Shown one piece after another: positions 51,594-60,066 of a stretch of 64,000 bases of DNA. Each line of letters opens with the position of its first letter. The stretch's first letter is position 1. Under the pieces are notes generated by a model. It made no database searches. It was given only the letters and a program-made list of their open reading frames with translations, and was not told where the DNA came from. The stretch is from contig JACRCV010000008.1 in assembly GCA_016218825.1 (NCBI GenBank), positions 1 through 64,000 on the forward strand, in the 5' to 3' direction. The position numbers and the translations under genes are program-made. Source of the DNA: Deltaproteobacteria bacterium. GTDB lineage: Bacteria > Myxococcota > XYA12-FULL-58-9.

Positions 51594-53222
51594 CTAGAAG
51601 CTCCACGACGCCGTGGCCAACGCCACGGCGCTCAGTCCCTGCAACTGCCCCAAGAGATAGTCGCCACCGACGCGCAGACCCACCGCCGCACTGTGAACGA
51701 GCCGCAGCCGGGCGAGCCCCACCGCGCCGACGCCGCCCGAATAGCTCTGACGCGCGGTGCTATAAAACGTGCCCGCCGGCGCCCGGCGGACGTACGCGGC
51801 TCCGGCACGGATGCCGGCGCCGAGCTTCAATCGCCCGACCTCGAAGTGCGACAGCACGGCCAGCGCCGCGGTCGCGGCCTGGAGGTCGACGTCGACCGCC
51901 TGGTCGTTGATGCGCCACACGTCGCGGCCGCCGCCCACCTGAACCGTGAGCTCGACGTCGAGGGCGCGGCGCAGCCAGCCTTCGACCCGAAACGCCAAGC
52001 CGGCGCCGCCGAGCAGGTTGCGACGGGCGCCGTAGCGGCTGCCGGGCACCACGAGGGCGCCGAGGTGCAGCTCCAGCTGCCGCGCCGGCTCGGCGCTCCA
52101 CAGGTCGGAGAGCGACAGGGTCTCGCCTTCGCCGACGAAGACCTTCTGCGCCGTGGCTTCGGCCGCGCCCGGCGCCGCCAGCACGATCTCGTGCCAGCCG
52201 GCCTCGACGACGATGCCCCGCGGGAGCGTGCCCTTGTCGGTGCCGTCGACGCGGACGCTGAAGCCCTCGAGCGCCTCGTCATAGGAGAGCAGCACCGGCC
52301 GGCCGCGGCGGTGGCGCCGGCCGGCGAGGACGATTGGATCCTCGCCTTCGACCGTCAAGATCGCGGTCGGCCGCTGGGCGCCGTGCGAAAACCGGTAGGT
52401 CTCCTGGCGCGCGAAGTCGTGCGCCTCGATGACCGAGGTCGCGCCGTCGCCGTTCTCGTCGAAGCCGGCGAGGGCGGCGATGAAGAAGTGGGTGTAGATG
52501 TCGTGCCCGAGGGTGGGATCTTCGCGCGCCGTCTCGCCCCAGGCCGACGCCGACAGCACCACGCTGGCGCTCGAGACCTCGTAGAGGGGACGGACCGGCG
52601 CGCCTTTGACCCCCGCGAGGTAGCGCTGCATCGAGTCGCCGAGCGACGACTTGCCGGCGCCCGAGTAGCAGGTCGCGAGGATCAACACCTTGCGCCGACT
52701 CGCGAGCGCCTCGAAGCGTCGCACCAGCTCGTCGAGCGGCAGCCCGGTCGCGAGCGGCTGGTCGCGGCGCGTGTCCCGCAACGCCACGACCTGCTTCAGC
52801 CCGCCGCCGGCGCCGGTCGCCAAGGTGCCGTGCGTCGACACGTAGACCACGACGGTGTCGGCCGCCGATCCCGTCAGGGAAAGGTCCTCGAGCGCGGCGG
52901 TGACCCGATCCTTGCGACCCTCGACCCCGGTGAGGACCGTGGCGACGAAGCCGCCCGACTTGACCAGGGCCGCCGCGAGATCGCGCGCGTCGGCCTCCGC
53001 GAACGACAACGCCGGAAAGCTCGGGTCGTCGAAGCTCGACACCCCGATCGCCAACAGGCGCCGCTTGCCGCTCGAGCCGCTCGCCGGCGTGCCGGTGCCG
53101 ACGAACACCGGGCCTTTGTCTCCGACCCCGGCTGTGGCCGCGAACGCCTCGACGCCCATGCCGACGAACAGCAGGACCGCGAGCGCGTCTCGAGCCTGTA
53201 AGGAGGGTGGACGCACGCTCAC
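51594..53222 (-). CDS. Caspase-family (C14) protein fused to a PEGA-like domain and outer-membrane barrel
   Basis: The 542-residue protein has a hydrophobic N terminus (signal or anchor), then a caspase fold (about 50-300) with the catalytic dyad His131 (VYVSTHGTL) and Cys185 (LILATCYSGAGK). A PEGA-like strand domain follows (about 315-375: SVRVDGTDKGTLPRGIVVEAGWHEIVL). The C-terminal portion (about 385-542) has alternating hydrophobic strands with a final Phe (ALATASWSF), consistent with an outer-membrane barrel. Caspase-like peptidases cleave after Arg/Lys or Asp. Both catalytic residues are intact. Coupled to the anti-sigma gene by a 4-bp overlap. Confidence 0.88.
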   Translation of the reverse strand: MSVRPPSLQARDALAVLLFVGMGVEAFAATAGVGDKGPVFVGTGTPASGSSGKRRLLAIGVSSFDDPSFPALSFAEADARDLAAALVKSGGFVATVLTGVEGRKDRVTAALEDLSLTGSAADTVVVYVSTHGTLATGAGGGLKQVVALRDTRRDQPLATGLPLDELVRRFEALASRRKVLILATCYSGAGKSSLGDSMQRYLAGVKGAPVRPLYEVSSASVVLSASAWGETAREDPTLGHDIYTHFFIAALAGFDENGDGATSVIEAHDFARQETYRFSHGAQRPTAILTVEGEDPIVLAGRRHRRGRPVLLSYDEALEGFSVRVDGTDKGTLPRGIVVEAGWHEIVLAAPGAAEATAQKVFVGEGETLSLSDLWSAEPARQLELHLGALVVPGSRYGARRNLLGGAGLAFRVEGWLRRALDVELTVQVGGGRDVWRINDQAVDVDLQAATAALAVLSHFEVGRLKLGAGIRAGAAYVRRAPAGTFYSTARQSYSGGVGAVGLARLRLVHSAAVGLRVGGDYLLGQLQGLSAVALATASWSF

Positions 53223-54064
53223 CTCTCGGGCGCGCCGGCGCCCGTCACGACCCGGGCGGCGATGCCCACCGGCGTGCCGCCGAGATCGCGCTCGATGAAG
53301 GCCGGCGGCGCCGTGCTCCAGCCGGGTTCGACGGCGCCGACGACCAACGCGACGTCGATGGCCGCCATCGACGCCGCCAGGACAAAGAGATGCGGTCCAG
53401 GCTCGCCGCGGACGTCATAGGCCACGAAGCCGGCCGCGGTGGACAAGCGTCCCGCCCCGGGCGGCGCGGCCTCGACCTCGCCGGCAAACAGCAGCGTCGG
53501 CGCGGTGCCCGGTCGCGCGTGCAGGACGACGACGTGCGCGTCCCGATCGACGCCGTAGCGCGCCTCGAAGACGTGCGCCGCGACGCCCGGCGCCTCCGAC
53601 ACCGCCACGAGCGCCAACGATGCCTGCGGGGCGAGGCGCGCGCCCTTGACCCCGGCGTCCGGCCGGGGGCCGACGGGCAGGCCGACCAGCACGACGAGCG
53701 CCGCCACGGTCGCGGTCGCGAGCCCGGCGAGGCCCCACTTGAGCCCGGCGGTCAGGTCGGCGTCGCCGAACAGCCAGCGCCAGGGACGGTCCTCGACCGA
53801 CGCCGCTCGCGGCGCCGCGGCGCGCGACGTCGTCTCGACGTTGACCCACACGCGCTCGAGGCTCGCTGCAGCCGCGGCCGGCTGCTCGAGCGCGAACAGG
53901 TGCAACAGCAGGGTCTCCTCGTCGAGCCCGGCCTCGGCGAGCGCCGCCGCGCAGTCCGGACAATCGGACTCGAGGTGCAGGGCGAGCTGCTGCCGCAGCG
54001 CCGCCGACAGCGATCCTTGCACCAGGAGCGCGAGGCGCTCCGGACTCAGAATGCAGCGACTCAT
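53219..54064 (-). CDS. Anti-sigma factor-like transmembrane protein
   Basis: The 281-residue protein has an N-terminal cytoplasmic zinc-finger-like motif (H30-x4-C35-x2-C38, ALHLESDCPDC), one transmembrane helix (about 103-132) and an extracytoplasmic beta-rich domain (VVVLHARPGTAPTLLFAGEV, FVAYDVRGEPGPHLFVLAAS). This is the ZAS-type anti-sigma layout, though the spacing is x4 instead of the usual x3. It is encoded right after an ECF sigma factor with ATGA overlap and should hold that sigma at the membrane until a signal arrives. Confidence 0.83.
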   Translation of the reverse strand: MSRCILSPERLALLVQGSLSAALRQQLALHLESDCPDCAAALAEAGLDEETLLLHLFALEQPAAAAASLERVWVNVETTSRAAAPRAASVEDRPWRWLFGDADLTAGLKWGLAGLATATVAALVVLVGLPVGPRPDAGVKGARLAPQASLALVAVSEAPGVAAHVFEARYGVDRDAHVVVLHARPGTAPTLLFAGEVEAAPPGAGRLSTAAGFVAYDVRGEPGPHLFVLAASMAAIDVALVVGAVEPGWSTAPPAFIERDLGGTPVGIAARVVTGAGAPER

Positions 54065-54663
54065 CGCAGGGCCTCCTCCAGCGGCTGCCGGTCGCAAGAG
54101 GCGGGGACACGGCGTGACAGCTCGACGACGAGCGCCTTCTTGATGTTGTCGCGCACCCGATCGAGACGCGTCGTCACCGTGCTCTGCGGCACGCCGAGGC
54201 GGGTCGCGACCGCGCCGGTCGAATCCAGGCCTTCGACGTAGTAGAGCCGCGCGGTCTCCTTGAGCGGACCGTCGGCGAGGGCGGCGATCGCGCGGCGCAC
54301 GATCTCTTGCCTCTCTGCCGCGGCGAAGACCGCGAACGGGTCGTCGGCCGACCGCGCCGCCGGCTCGGCCGCGAGCTTCTCGGTGCCGCGCTCGTGGCGC
54401 GCGGCCTTGTGCCAACGATTGATCCCGAGGTTCTTGACGGTCTTCATGAGAAAACCACCGAACGCCGCCGGCTCGCGGAGATCATCGAGGCGCGCGAAGC
54501 ACGCGAGCCACGCGTCCTGCAACAGGTCTTCGGCGTCGGCGGTGCGGCCCGAGGTCATGCCGAGCGCCACCCGCATCGCCACCGGCGCGTAGGCGCGAAA
54601 CAGCGCCTCGCGGGCACGCTCGTCGCCGCGCCGCGCCCGCTCCACCCACGCCGCTGTCTCCAT
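54061..54663 (-). CDS. ECF sigma factor (sigma70 family)
   Basis: From the ATG at 54663 the product is 200 residues. Region 2 reads ARRGDERAREALFRAYAPVAMRVAL..AEDLLQDAWLACFARLDDL and region 4 ETARLYYVEGLDSTGAVATRLGVPQSTVTTRLDRVRDNIKKAL. It directs RNA polymerase to a regulon that probably includes its own operon. The track starts five codons upstream with GTG. I see no clear target promoter in the upstream gap. Confidence 0.9.
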   Translation of the reverse strand: METAAWVERARRGDERAREALFRAYAPVAMRVALGMTSGRTADAEDLLQDAWLACFARLDDLREPAAFGGFLMKTVKNLGINRWHKAARHERGTEKLAAEPAARSADDPFAVFAAAERQEIVRRAIAALADGPLKETARLYYVEGLDSTGAVATRLGVPQSTVTTRLDRVRDNIKKALVVELSRRVPASCDRQPLEEALR

Positions 54664-54830
54664 CGGCCCCGCCACCACCGCGTTCGCCCTTCGTCAACCA
54701 ACCGCCATCGTGGACGCGCTAACATGCCCACCACCCATCCGGCAACTGTCCCACCCCACGGACAACACCGCCCCGACGCCGGTCCCAACAATCGACCGCC
54801 ACGAACCTCCACAAACCGGCACAAAGAAAG

Positions 54831-54860
54831 TTGAGACAACCCCCGACGCCCGCGTGTCAT
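54831..54860 (+). promoter_or_regulatory. Weak candidate promoter of the downstream lipoprotein gene
   Basis: TTGAGA (54831-54836), an 18-bp spacer and TGTCAT (54855-54860) lie 36 bp before the lipoprotein ATG, in an AT-richer part of the 232-bp divergent gap. Confidence 0.3.
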
Positions 54861-54895
54861 TCGGCCGTAACCGTGCTCGAACCCGAGGAGTCATC

Positions 54896-55768
54896 ATGCG
54901 CAACTATTCAATTGTATTTGGTTATTGTCTCGCGGTCGCCCTGCTTGGTTGTGGCGGCGGGAGCGCCGTCGATGGGGGACAAGACCGCGGCCCGACCTTG
55001 ACGACCGGCAAGAGCTTCTCGGTGTCGGGGGAGGCGGCGCTCACCTGTGACCTGAGCTGCGGTGGCGAGCAGGACCAGGCGCTCTCGTATCAGACGCCGT
55101 CGGGGCTGCAGATCGGGGTGACGGCGGTGGAGCTGTTGCGCTCCGCCACCGATCCGAGCCCGCACCGCCTGCTCGCCGCGACCCCCGCCAAAGAGGTCGA
55201 CCTCGTCGCCGGCGCGACCTTCGCAGCGGTGGACATCGGCTCGATCCCCGAGGGCACCTACACCCACATGCAGGTCAGCGTCGCGTGGGTGCGCTTCGAC
55301 GCCGCGGCCACCGCGCACGCGAACGACATGACCATCCCCGGCACCCTCACCGTCGACTACGCGGTGTCGAGCTACGCCGACCCGGCACAGGGACCGCGCA
55401 GCGCCGGCGACTACCTCGCGTCGTTTTGCGCCTTCGGCTCGACCTTGGCCCAAGCCGGCAGTCACCCGGTCGAGTTTCCGCCGCCCTACCCGGGCGCCAC
55501 GGTCGACGCGTCGGCAGGCACCTACCGCGTCCGGTTCGCGATGGCCGACGGGCCGGTGACCATCGATCACGGCTCCCCGACCTCGGTGGACGCCGCGGTC
55601 ACCTTCTACATCGAAGACGCGCTCGGCTGGCGCGACCTCAGCGTCCCGGGCTACACGACCGGGGTGCTGGACCTGGCGCCAGACGCCGCCGCCAGCGAGC
55701 AGCCGGAGTCGATGGCCATCCGGGGCTTCTCGGTGTCGGTCGTCGAGGACGAGGCGCTGACTCCGTAG
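54896..55768 (+). CDS. Lipoprotein with DUF4382-like domain
   Basis: The ATG at 54896, after GAGGAG, gives 290 residues with a lipoprotein signal (YCLAVALLGC). The mature part has VTAVELLRSATDPSPHRLLAATPAKEVDLVAG and 'DIGSIPEGTYTHMQVSVAWVRFD', a pattern seen in DUF4382-type exported proteins, in which a strand series ends in 'G-x-Y-x-x-x-R'. The match is by eye and weak. It may be on the surface. Divergent from the sigma gene, so it could be in its regulon. Confidence 0.75.
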   Translation: MRNYSIVFGYCLAVALLGCGGGSAVDGGQDRGPTLTTGKSFSVSGEAALTCDLSCGGEQDQALSYQTPSGLQIGVTAVELLRSATDPSPHRLLAATPAKEVDLVAGATFAAVDIGSIPEGTYTHMQVSVAWVRFDAAATAHANDMTIPGTLTVDYAVSSYADPAQGPRSAGDYLASFCAFGSTLAQAGSHPVEFPPPYPGATVDASAGTYRVRFAMADGPVTIDHGSPTSVDAAVTFYIEDALGWRDLSVPGYTTGVLDLAPDAAASEQPESMAIRGFSVSVVEDEALTP

Positions 55769-55800
55769 ATCCCAGCCGCCGCTGCCGCTAGATTGCGGGC

Positions 55801-56766
55801 GTGGACAAGACCTTCCAACGCGCCTCGCGTCCCGTCTCGCCCCGGCCCCGCCTGGTCGCGGCGCTCGGTCGCTCGCGCCTGCGCGGCGCCGTTGCCCTCG
55901 GGGTCGCCGTCGGTTGCGCCGTGCTCGCGAGCACCGGGTCTTCGGCTCACGGGCTCTTCGGCGTGCGGCGGCCGAGAAGCGCCGAGTGGTTGGGCGAGCT
56001 CGCGCTGGCGAGCGTTCATCGGCTGGCCGGGGACAGCGGCCTCAGCGCGCTCGCGGCGCTCGCCGCGGGCCTGGCGTTGGTCATCGCGGCGGCGACCTTG
56101 CGCCCGCCCTGGGTGTCGCGGCTCTGGTTGATGCTCGGATCGTTGTTGCTGAGCCTTGATCACACCTACCTCCGCCCGCAGCTGTTCGCGTGGCCGCTCG
56201 CGGCGCTGTCGTGCTGGGCGCTGCAACGCAAACACTACTGGCTCGTGCCGCCGGTCTTCCTGGTGTGGGGCAACGTCCACGCCAGCGTCGCGGTCGCGGC
56301 GGTGGTCGGCGGCCTGCACTTCGCCGACGAGTACCGCAGACGCGGCGAGTGGCGGGCGCTGGCGCAGGGCGCTCTGTGCCTGTTGCTGCCGCTCATCAAC
56401 CCCACCTTCGTGCGGGTCTACACCGCCGCTCTCACCCCGGCGACGCTTTCGACCGCGCTCGGCGAGGCGACCGGGCGAGGCAGCGGCAACGACTTCGTGG
56501 GGGTGTTCGTTACCATCGTGATCCTCGCGGCGCTGGGGGTGCTGACCGCACACCCGCGAAACCCCTTCGACCTGGCGGCGGTGGCCGGGCTGACCGTCGT
56601 CGGGCTGTCGGTGGACGGCCTCGACCTCGTCGCCGTGGTCTATCTCGCGCCGCTGGTCGCCAGCCACTACGAGGCGCGGGCGTTCATGCTCGCGTCCCGA
56701 CTGCGGGCCGGGCTCACCGCGGCCGCGGTCGCCGGCTTCGTGGTCGTCGCGCTCTGGCAGCGCTGA
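55801..56766 (+). CDS. Polytopic membrane protein, possibly GT-C-like
   Basis: A GTG start gives 321 residues with about eight hydrophobic segments. The features LDHTYLRPQLFAWPLAAL, VWGNVHASVAV and FADEYRRRGEW resemble uncharacterised GT-C glycosyltransferase-like membrane proteins, where 'RPQ' and a 'W-N-H' pair recur. No catalytic Asp is clear in the first loop, and it is shorter than the known enzymes. Membrane, function unknown. 32 bp after the preceding lipoprotein gene. Confidence 0.68.
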   Translation: MDKTFQRASRPVSPRPRLVAALGRSRLRGAVALGVAVGCAVLASTGSSAHGLFGVRRPRSAEWLGELALASVHRLAGDSGLSALAALAAGLALVIAAATLRPPWVSRLWLMLGSLLLSLDHTYLRPQLFAWPLAALSCWALQRKHYWLVPPVFLVWGNVHASVAVAAVVGGLHFADEYRRRGEWRALAQGALCLLLPLINPTFVRVYTAALTPATLSTALGEATGRGSGNDFVGVFVTIVILAALGVLTAHPRNPFDLAAVAGLTVVGLSVDGLDLVAVVYLAPLVASHYEARAFMLASRLRAGLTAAAVAGFVVVALWQR

Positions 56767-56775
56767 GGCTCGCGG

Positions 56776-57435
56776 TCAGCGCTCGAGCTCGAAGTCGGCG
56801 TAGTCGGCGATCACCTCGGTGTTGGTGCCGTCACCGTCGGTCAAGACCCCGAGGCCGACGATCGACGGCACGTCGACATCGGCGCCGAAGTAGCGGTGAA
56901 AGTCCTCGTCGAGCGGCGCGCTGGCGAGGCGCCACTCCTCGGTCGCCGCCGGCGGACCGTCTTTGACCACGAGGTGGATCTTCTGAAAGAGCCTGGAGTT
57001 GTTGCCCCGAAAGTTGAACCCGGGCGGGTGCTTGACGCTCCAGACGTACTTCAGCACGTACTTGCGAACCGTCGCCTCGAAGTAGACGTAGACCGCTCCG
57101 GCGCTGTCGCGACGCCCCTCGATGGCCTCGTCAGCACCCTCGGGAAACTTGTGGACCCGCCAGCGCCACCGCAGGGTCCGAAAGTGTCCGGGCAGGTCGA
57201 GCTCGGCGTACAAGATCACGGTGTCCCGACCCGGCCGATAGCGCGCGCGGAGGAGCTTCGCGCCCCCCTCGTCGACTACACTGTAGTAGCTGTCGCCCTC
57301 CGCGAAGCGTGACAACACCTTCCACCTTGGCCCGGCAGGAATCGAGACCTTCTCGGGCGCCCCGCCGTCGGCGCGCGCCCCGCCCGGTAGCATGGCGACA
57401 AAGACCAGCGCCCAAAAGACCCGCACCGATGTCAT
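56776..57435 (-). CDS. DUF3047 family exported protein
   Basis: The 219-residue protein has a signal peptide (VFWALVFVAMLPGGARAD). The body (YSVVDEGGAKLLRAR, LRWRWRVHKFPEGADEAIEGRRDSAGAVYVYFE, LKYVWSVKHPPGFNF, ADYADFELER) matches DUF3047, a beta-sandwich periplasmic family. No function is known. GGGAG precedes the ATG. Convergent with the membrane protein. Confidence 0.85.
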   Translation of the reverse strand: MTSVRVFWALVFVAMLPGGARADGGAPEKVSIPAGPRWKVLSRFAEGDSYYSVVDEGGAKLLRARYRPGRDTVILYAELDLPGHFRTLRWRWRVHKFPEGADEAIEGRRDSAGAVYVYFEATVRKYVLKYVWSVKHPPGFNFRGNNSRLFQKIHLVVKDGPPAATEEWRLASAPLDEDFHRYFGADVDVPSIVGLGVLTDGDGTNTEVIADYADFELER

Positions 57436-57672
57436 GAAGCTCCCTATGGTGACGCCGAGCCTACCTCATCCCGGGAGGCGCGGTCGACCTCTATGACGCA
57501 CTGCATTAAACGCCCGCGAGCTTGGGTAGGGGTGACAGAAACCGCGGCGCGCGGGTTTAGATCGCAGCCGGCTTCAAGGCCTTGCTGGTGGTTTGCCTTG
57601 CTGTTACGGAAGACAACGGCTCCCGAAGCGGGGGCTCGAGAGCGCGGCCAGTGGTGGCCGGGCGAGAGGGTC

Positions 57673-58740
57673 ATGACGAGCGCCGCGTCTGACGATGACA
57701 GCCCCGACACCAGCTCCGGCACGTCTTGGAGCCGGTGGCTCTGGGCGCACGTCTTCCTCATCGGCCCCGACCTCATCTTGCTCGGGCTCTTCGTCCTCCT
57801 GTTGGCCGGGCTGCTCGCCGTCTACGGGGGTCGCTTCGCCTTCGTCCGCAGCTCGTTCTTGCTGCCGCTCTTGTCGGTGGCGCTGCTCATCGTCGTCGCG
57901 ACCCTGACGCAGGCGTCCAAGGTCTTGACCCACGCCGCGACCTCTTGGGCGGGGCTCTCGACCGCGGTCGGCAAGCTGGTCCGCGACTGGCTGCCGCTGG
58001 TGTTGGTGTTGTTCGTCTACGAGAACCTGCACGACCTGACGTATCTGATTCGACCCGACCACGTCGACGCGGTGCTGCTTCGCATCGACGAGCTGATCTT
58101 CGGCGTCGAGCCGACCATCCTCCTGCAAGCGGTCATCTCCCCCTGGCTGACGGAGTACATGACCTTCGCCTACGCGCTGTACTTCGTGTTCCCGACCTTC
58201 ATGCTGGTGTTGCCGTACACCAAGGGCCAGACCTACGTGTTCCGCGAGGGGGCGCTGGCGCTCTCCCTGTGCTGCTACCTCGGGTTTTTGGGCTACATCA
58301 CGGTGCCGGCGGTGGGGCCGCGCTACTTCATCCCCGAGAGCCTGACGGTGCCGCTTACGGGGATCTGGCTCACCGCCCGAGCCGCCGCGGTGTGGAACGC
58401 CCTCGAGACCGTCCAGCGCGACTGCTTCCCGAGCCTGCACACCGCGATGTCGACCATCGCCCTGGTCTACCTCTGGCGCCTACGGCGCTACTATCAGAAC
58501 GGCATGTGGGTGCTGGCGGTGGCGACCCCCCTGACCGTCAGCCTGTGGTTGTCGACGGTCTATTTGCGCTACCACTGGACGGTCGACGTCGTCGCCGGCT
58601 GGGCGCTGGCGTTCCTCTGCGTCAGCTTGGCGCCGGCCATCGTCCGCCGCTACTACAAGAAGAAGGACGGGGCCCGGGTGCAGGTGTCCCCGGACATCGC
58701 CCGGGAGGGTGTCTTGGGTTTTCCTCAATCCTATCGTTGA
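57673..58740 (+). CDS. PAP2-superfamily membrane enzyme (inositol phosphorylceramide synthase-like)
   Basis: From the ATG at 57673 (after GAGAGGG) the product is 355 residues with about eight membrane segments. The active-site blocks are GYITVPAVGPRYF, CFPSLHTAMS and YLRYHWTVDVVAG, with the catalytic His in both of the last two. This order is that of Aur1-like and related PAP2 enzymes, which move phospho-head groups between lipids or remove phosphate. The 60 codons ahead of the start in the ORF track are not coding-like. It leads a block with a GT4 enzyme and an MMPL exporter. Confidence 0.85.
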   Translation: MTSAASDDDSPDTSSGTSWSRWLWAHVFLIGPDLILLGLFVLLLAGLLAVYGGRFAFVRSSFLLPLLSVALLIVVATLTQASKVLTHAATSWAGLSTAVGKLVRDWLPLVLVLFVYENLHDLTYLIRPDHVDAVLLRIDELIFGVEPTILLQAVISPWLTEYMTFAYALYFVFPTFMLVLPYTKGQTYVFREGALALSLCCYLGFLGYITVPAVGPRYFIPESLTVPLTGIWLTARAAAVWNALETVQRDCFPSLHTAMSTIALVYLWRLRRYYQNGMWVLAVATPLTVSLWLSTVYLRYHWTVDVVAGWALAFLCVSLAPAIVRRYYKKKDGARVQVSPDIAREGVLGFPQSYR

Positions 58741-58796
58741 CCTCGACGGGGCTTCGGGAGTATCTGACAGCCCGGCCGGGGCGAAAGACGAAGGCA

Positions 58797-60017
58797 ATGA
58801 AGATAGCGTTGGTCTCCGCGTTTGACTTCGCTTATCCGGGTGGCGTGAACTCCCATATCCAGTGTCTGGCGCAGCACCTCGGCCAGATGGGGCACGACGT
58901 CAGGATCCTCGCGCCGTTCAGCGAGGGTCGCGGCCCGGCGCCACAGAACCTGGTGCCGATGGGGGCGTCGTTTCCGTTCCCGAGCGCCGGCTCGATCGCC
59001 CGCTGCTCACCGTCGCCGTTCTTGGGCCCGACGATCGACGCCATCTTGGAGCGCGAAAACTTCGACATCGTCCACGTCCACGAGCCGTTGACCCCGGCGC
59101 TGCCGCTGACGATGGTGTGGCGCTCGACGGTCCCGACGGTCGGCACCTTCCACGCCTATCACGGCACCCCGGTCGCCTATCACCTGTTCAAGCCCTTCCT
59201 GCGCTCCGCCGCCGCGCGCCTGGACGGCCTGACCGCGGTATCGAAGGCCGCCGCCGAGTTCGTGTCGCAGGTGTTCCCCGGCGACTATCAGATCATCCCG
59301 AACGGCATCGAGCTCGAGCACTTCAACGACTCGGTGCTGCCGATCTCCGAGCTCGTCGACGACAAGCTCAACCTGTTGTTCGTCGGCCGCCTCGAGAAGC
59401 GCAAAGGCCTGGACTACCTGCTGCGGGCGTTCGTGAAGATCAAGAGCCAGGTGCCAGCGACCCGCCTGATCGTCGTCGGCTCCGGCTCCGCCCGGGTCCG
59501 CCGGCGCTACGCGCGCCTGGTCGAGAGGCTGCAGCTCGAGGACGTGGTCTTCACCGGCTACGTGCCCGACGCCGTCCTGCCGCGCTACTACCGCACCGCC
59601 GACGTCTTCTGCACCCCGGCCACCGGCCACGAGAGCTTCGGCATCGTGTTGCTCGAGGGCATGGCGCTCGGCAAGCCGATCGTCGCCAGCAACATCCCCG
59701 GCTACGCCGGCGTCGTCACCCATGGCCGCGAGGGGCTGTTGGTGCCGCCGAAGGACCCGTCGTCTCTCGCCCGGGCGCTGGTGTTCTTGTTGATGAACGA
59801 GTCGCTGCGCCACGAGATGGGGGCCCGCGGCAAGGCGACCGCCGCCCGGTACAGCTGGAAGGGGATCGCGAAGCGCCTCGAGGGCCTCTACGAGGACGTG
59901 CTCGCCAAGCGCGCCGCCGCCCCCGCCGCCGCCCGAGTCGAGGTGGGTGTCAGCGAGCTGCCGCTGCTGATGGATCCGGAGGGGAGCCTCGGCACCGCGG
60001 TGGGCCACCGCCCCTGA
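58797..60017 (+). CDS. Family 4 glycosyltransferase (PimA-like)
   Basis: The 406-residue GT-B enzyme begins MKIALVSAFDFAYPGGVNSHI, matching PimA-type mannosyltransferases of phosphatidylinositol. It has FDIVHVHEPLTPALP, TFHAYHG, LFVGRLEKRKGLDYLLRAF, RLIVVGSGSAR and the E-x7-E motif HESFGIVLLEGMALGKP. It transfers a sugar from a nucleotide donor to an acceptor, probably a lipid. The 15- to 20-residue tail is low-complexity. Encoded 56 bp after the PAP2 gene. Confidence 0.92.
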   Translation: MKIALVSAFDFAYPGGVNSHIQCLAQHLGQMGHDVRILAPFSEGRGPAPQNLVPMGASFPFPSAGSIARCSPSPFLGPTIDAILERENFDIVHVHEPLTPALPLTMVWRSTVPTVGTFHAYHGTPVAYHLFKPFLRSAAARLDGLTAVSKAAAEFVSQVFPGDYQIIPNGIELEHFNDSVLPISELVDDKLNLLFVGRLEKRKGLDYLLRAFVKIKSQVPATRLIVVGSGSARVRRRYARLVERLQLEDVVFTGYVPDAVLPRYYRTADVFCTPATGHESFGIVLLEGMALGKPIVASNIPGYAGVVTHGREGLLVPPKDPSSLARALVFLLMNESLRHEMGARGKATAARYSWKGIAKRLEGLYEDVLAKRAAAPAAARVEVGVSELPLLMDPEGSLGTAVGHRP

Positions 60018-60066
60018 GCCCGCGCCCGGTGCGTTGCGACTTGCGTAGCGAGAGCACCGCGAGCCG

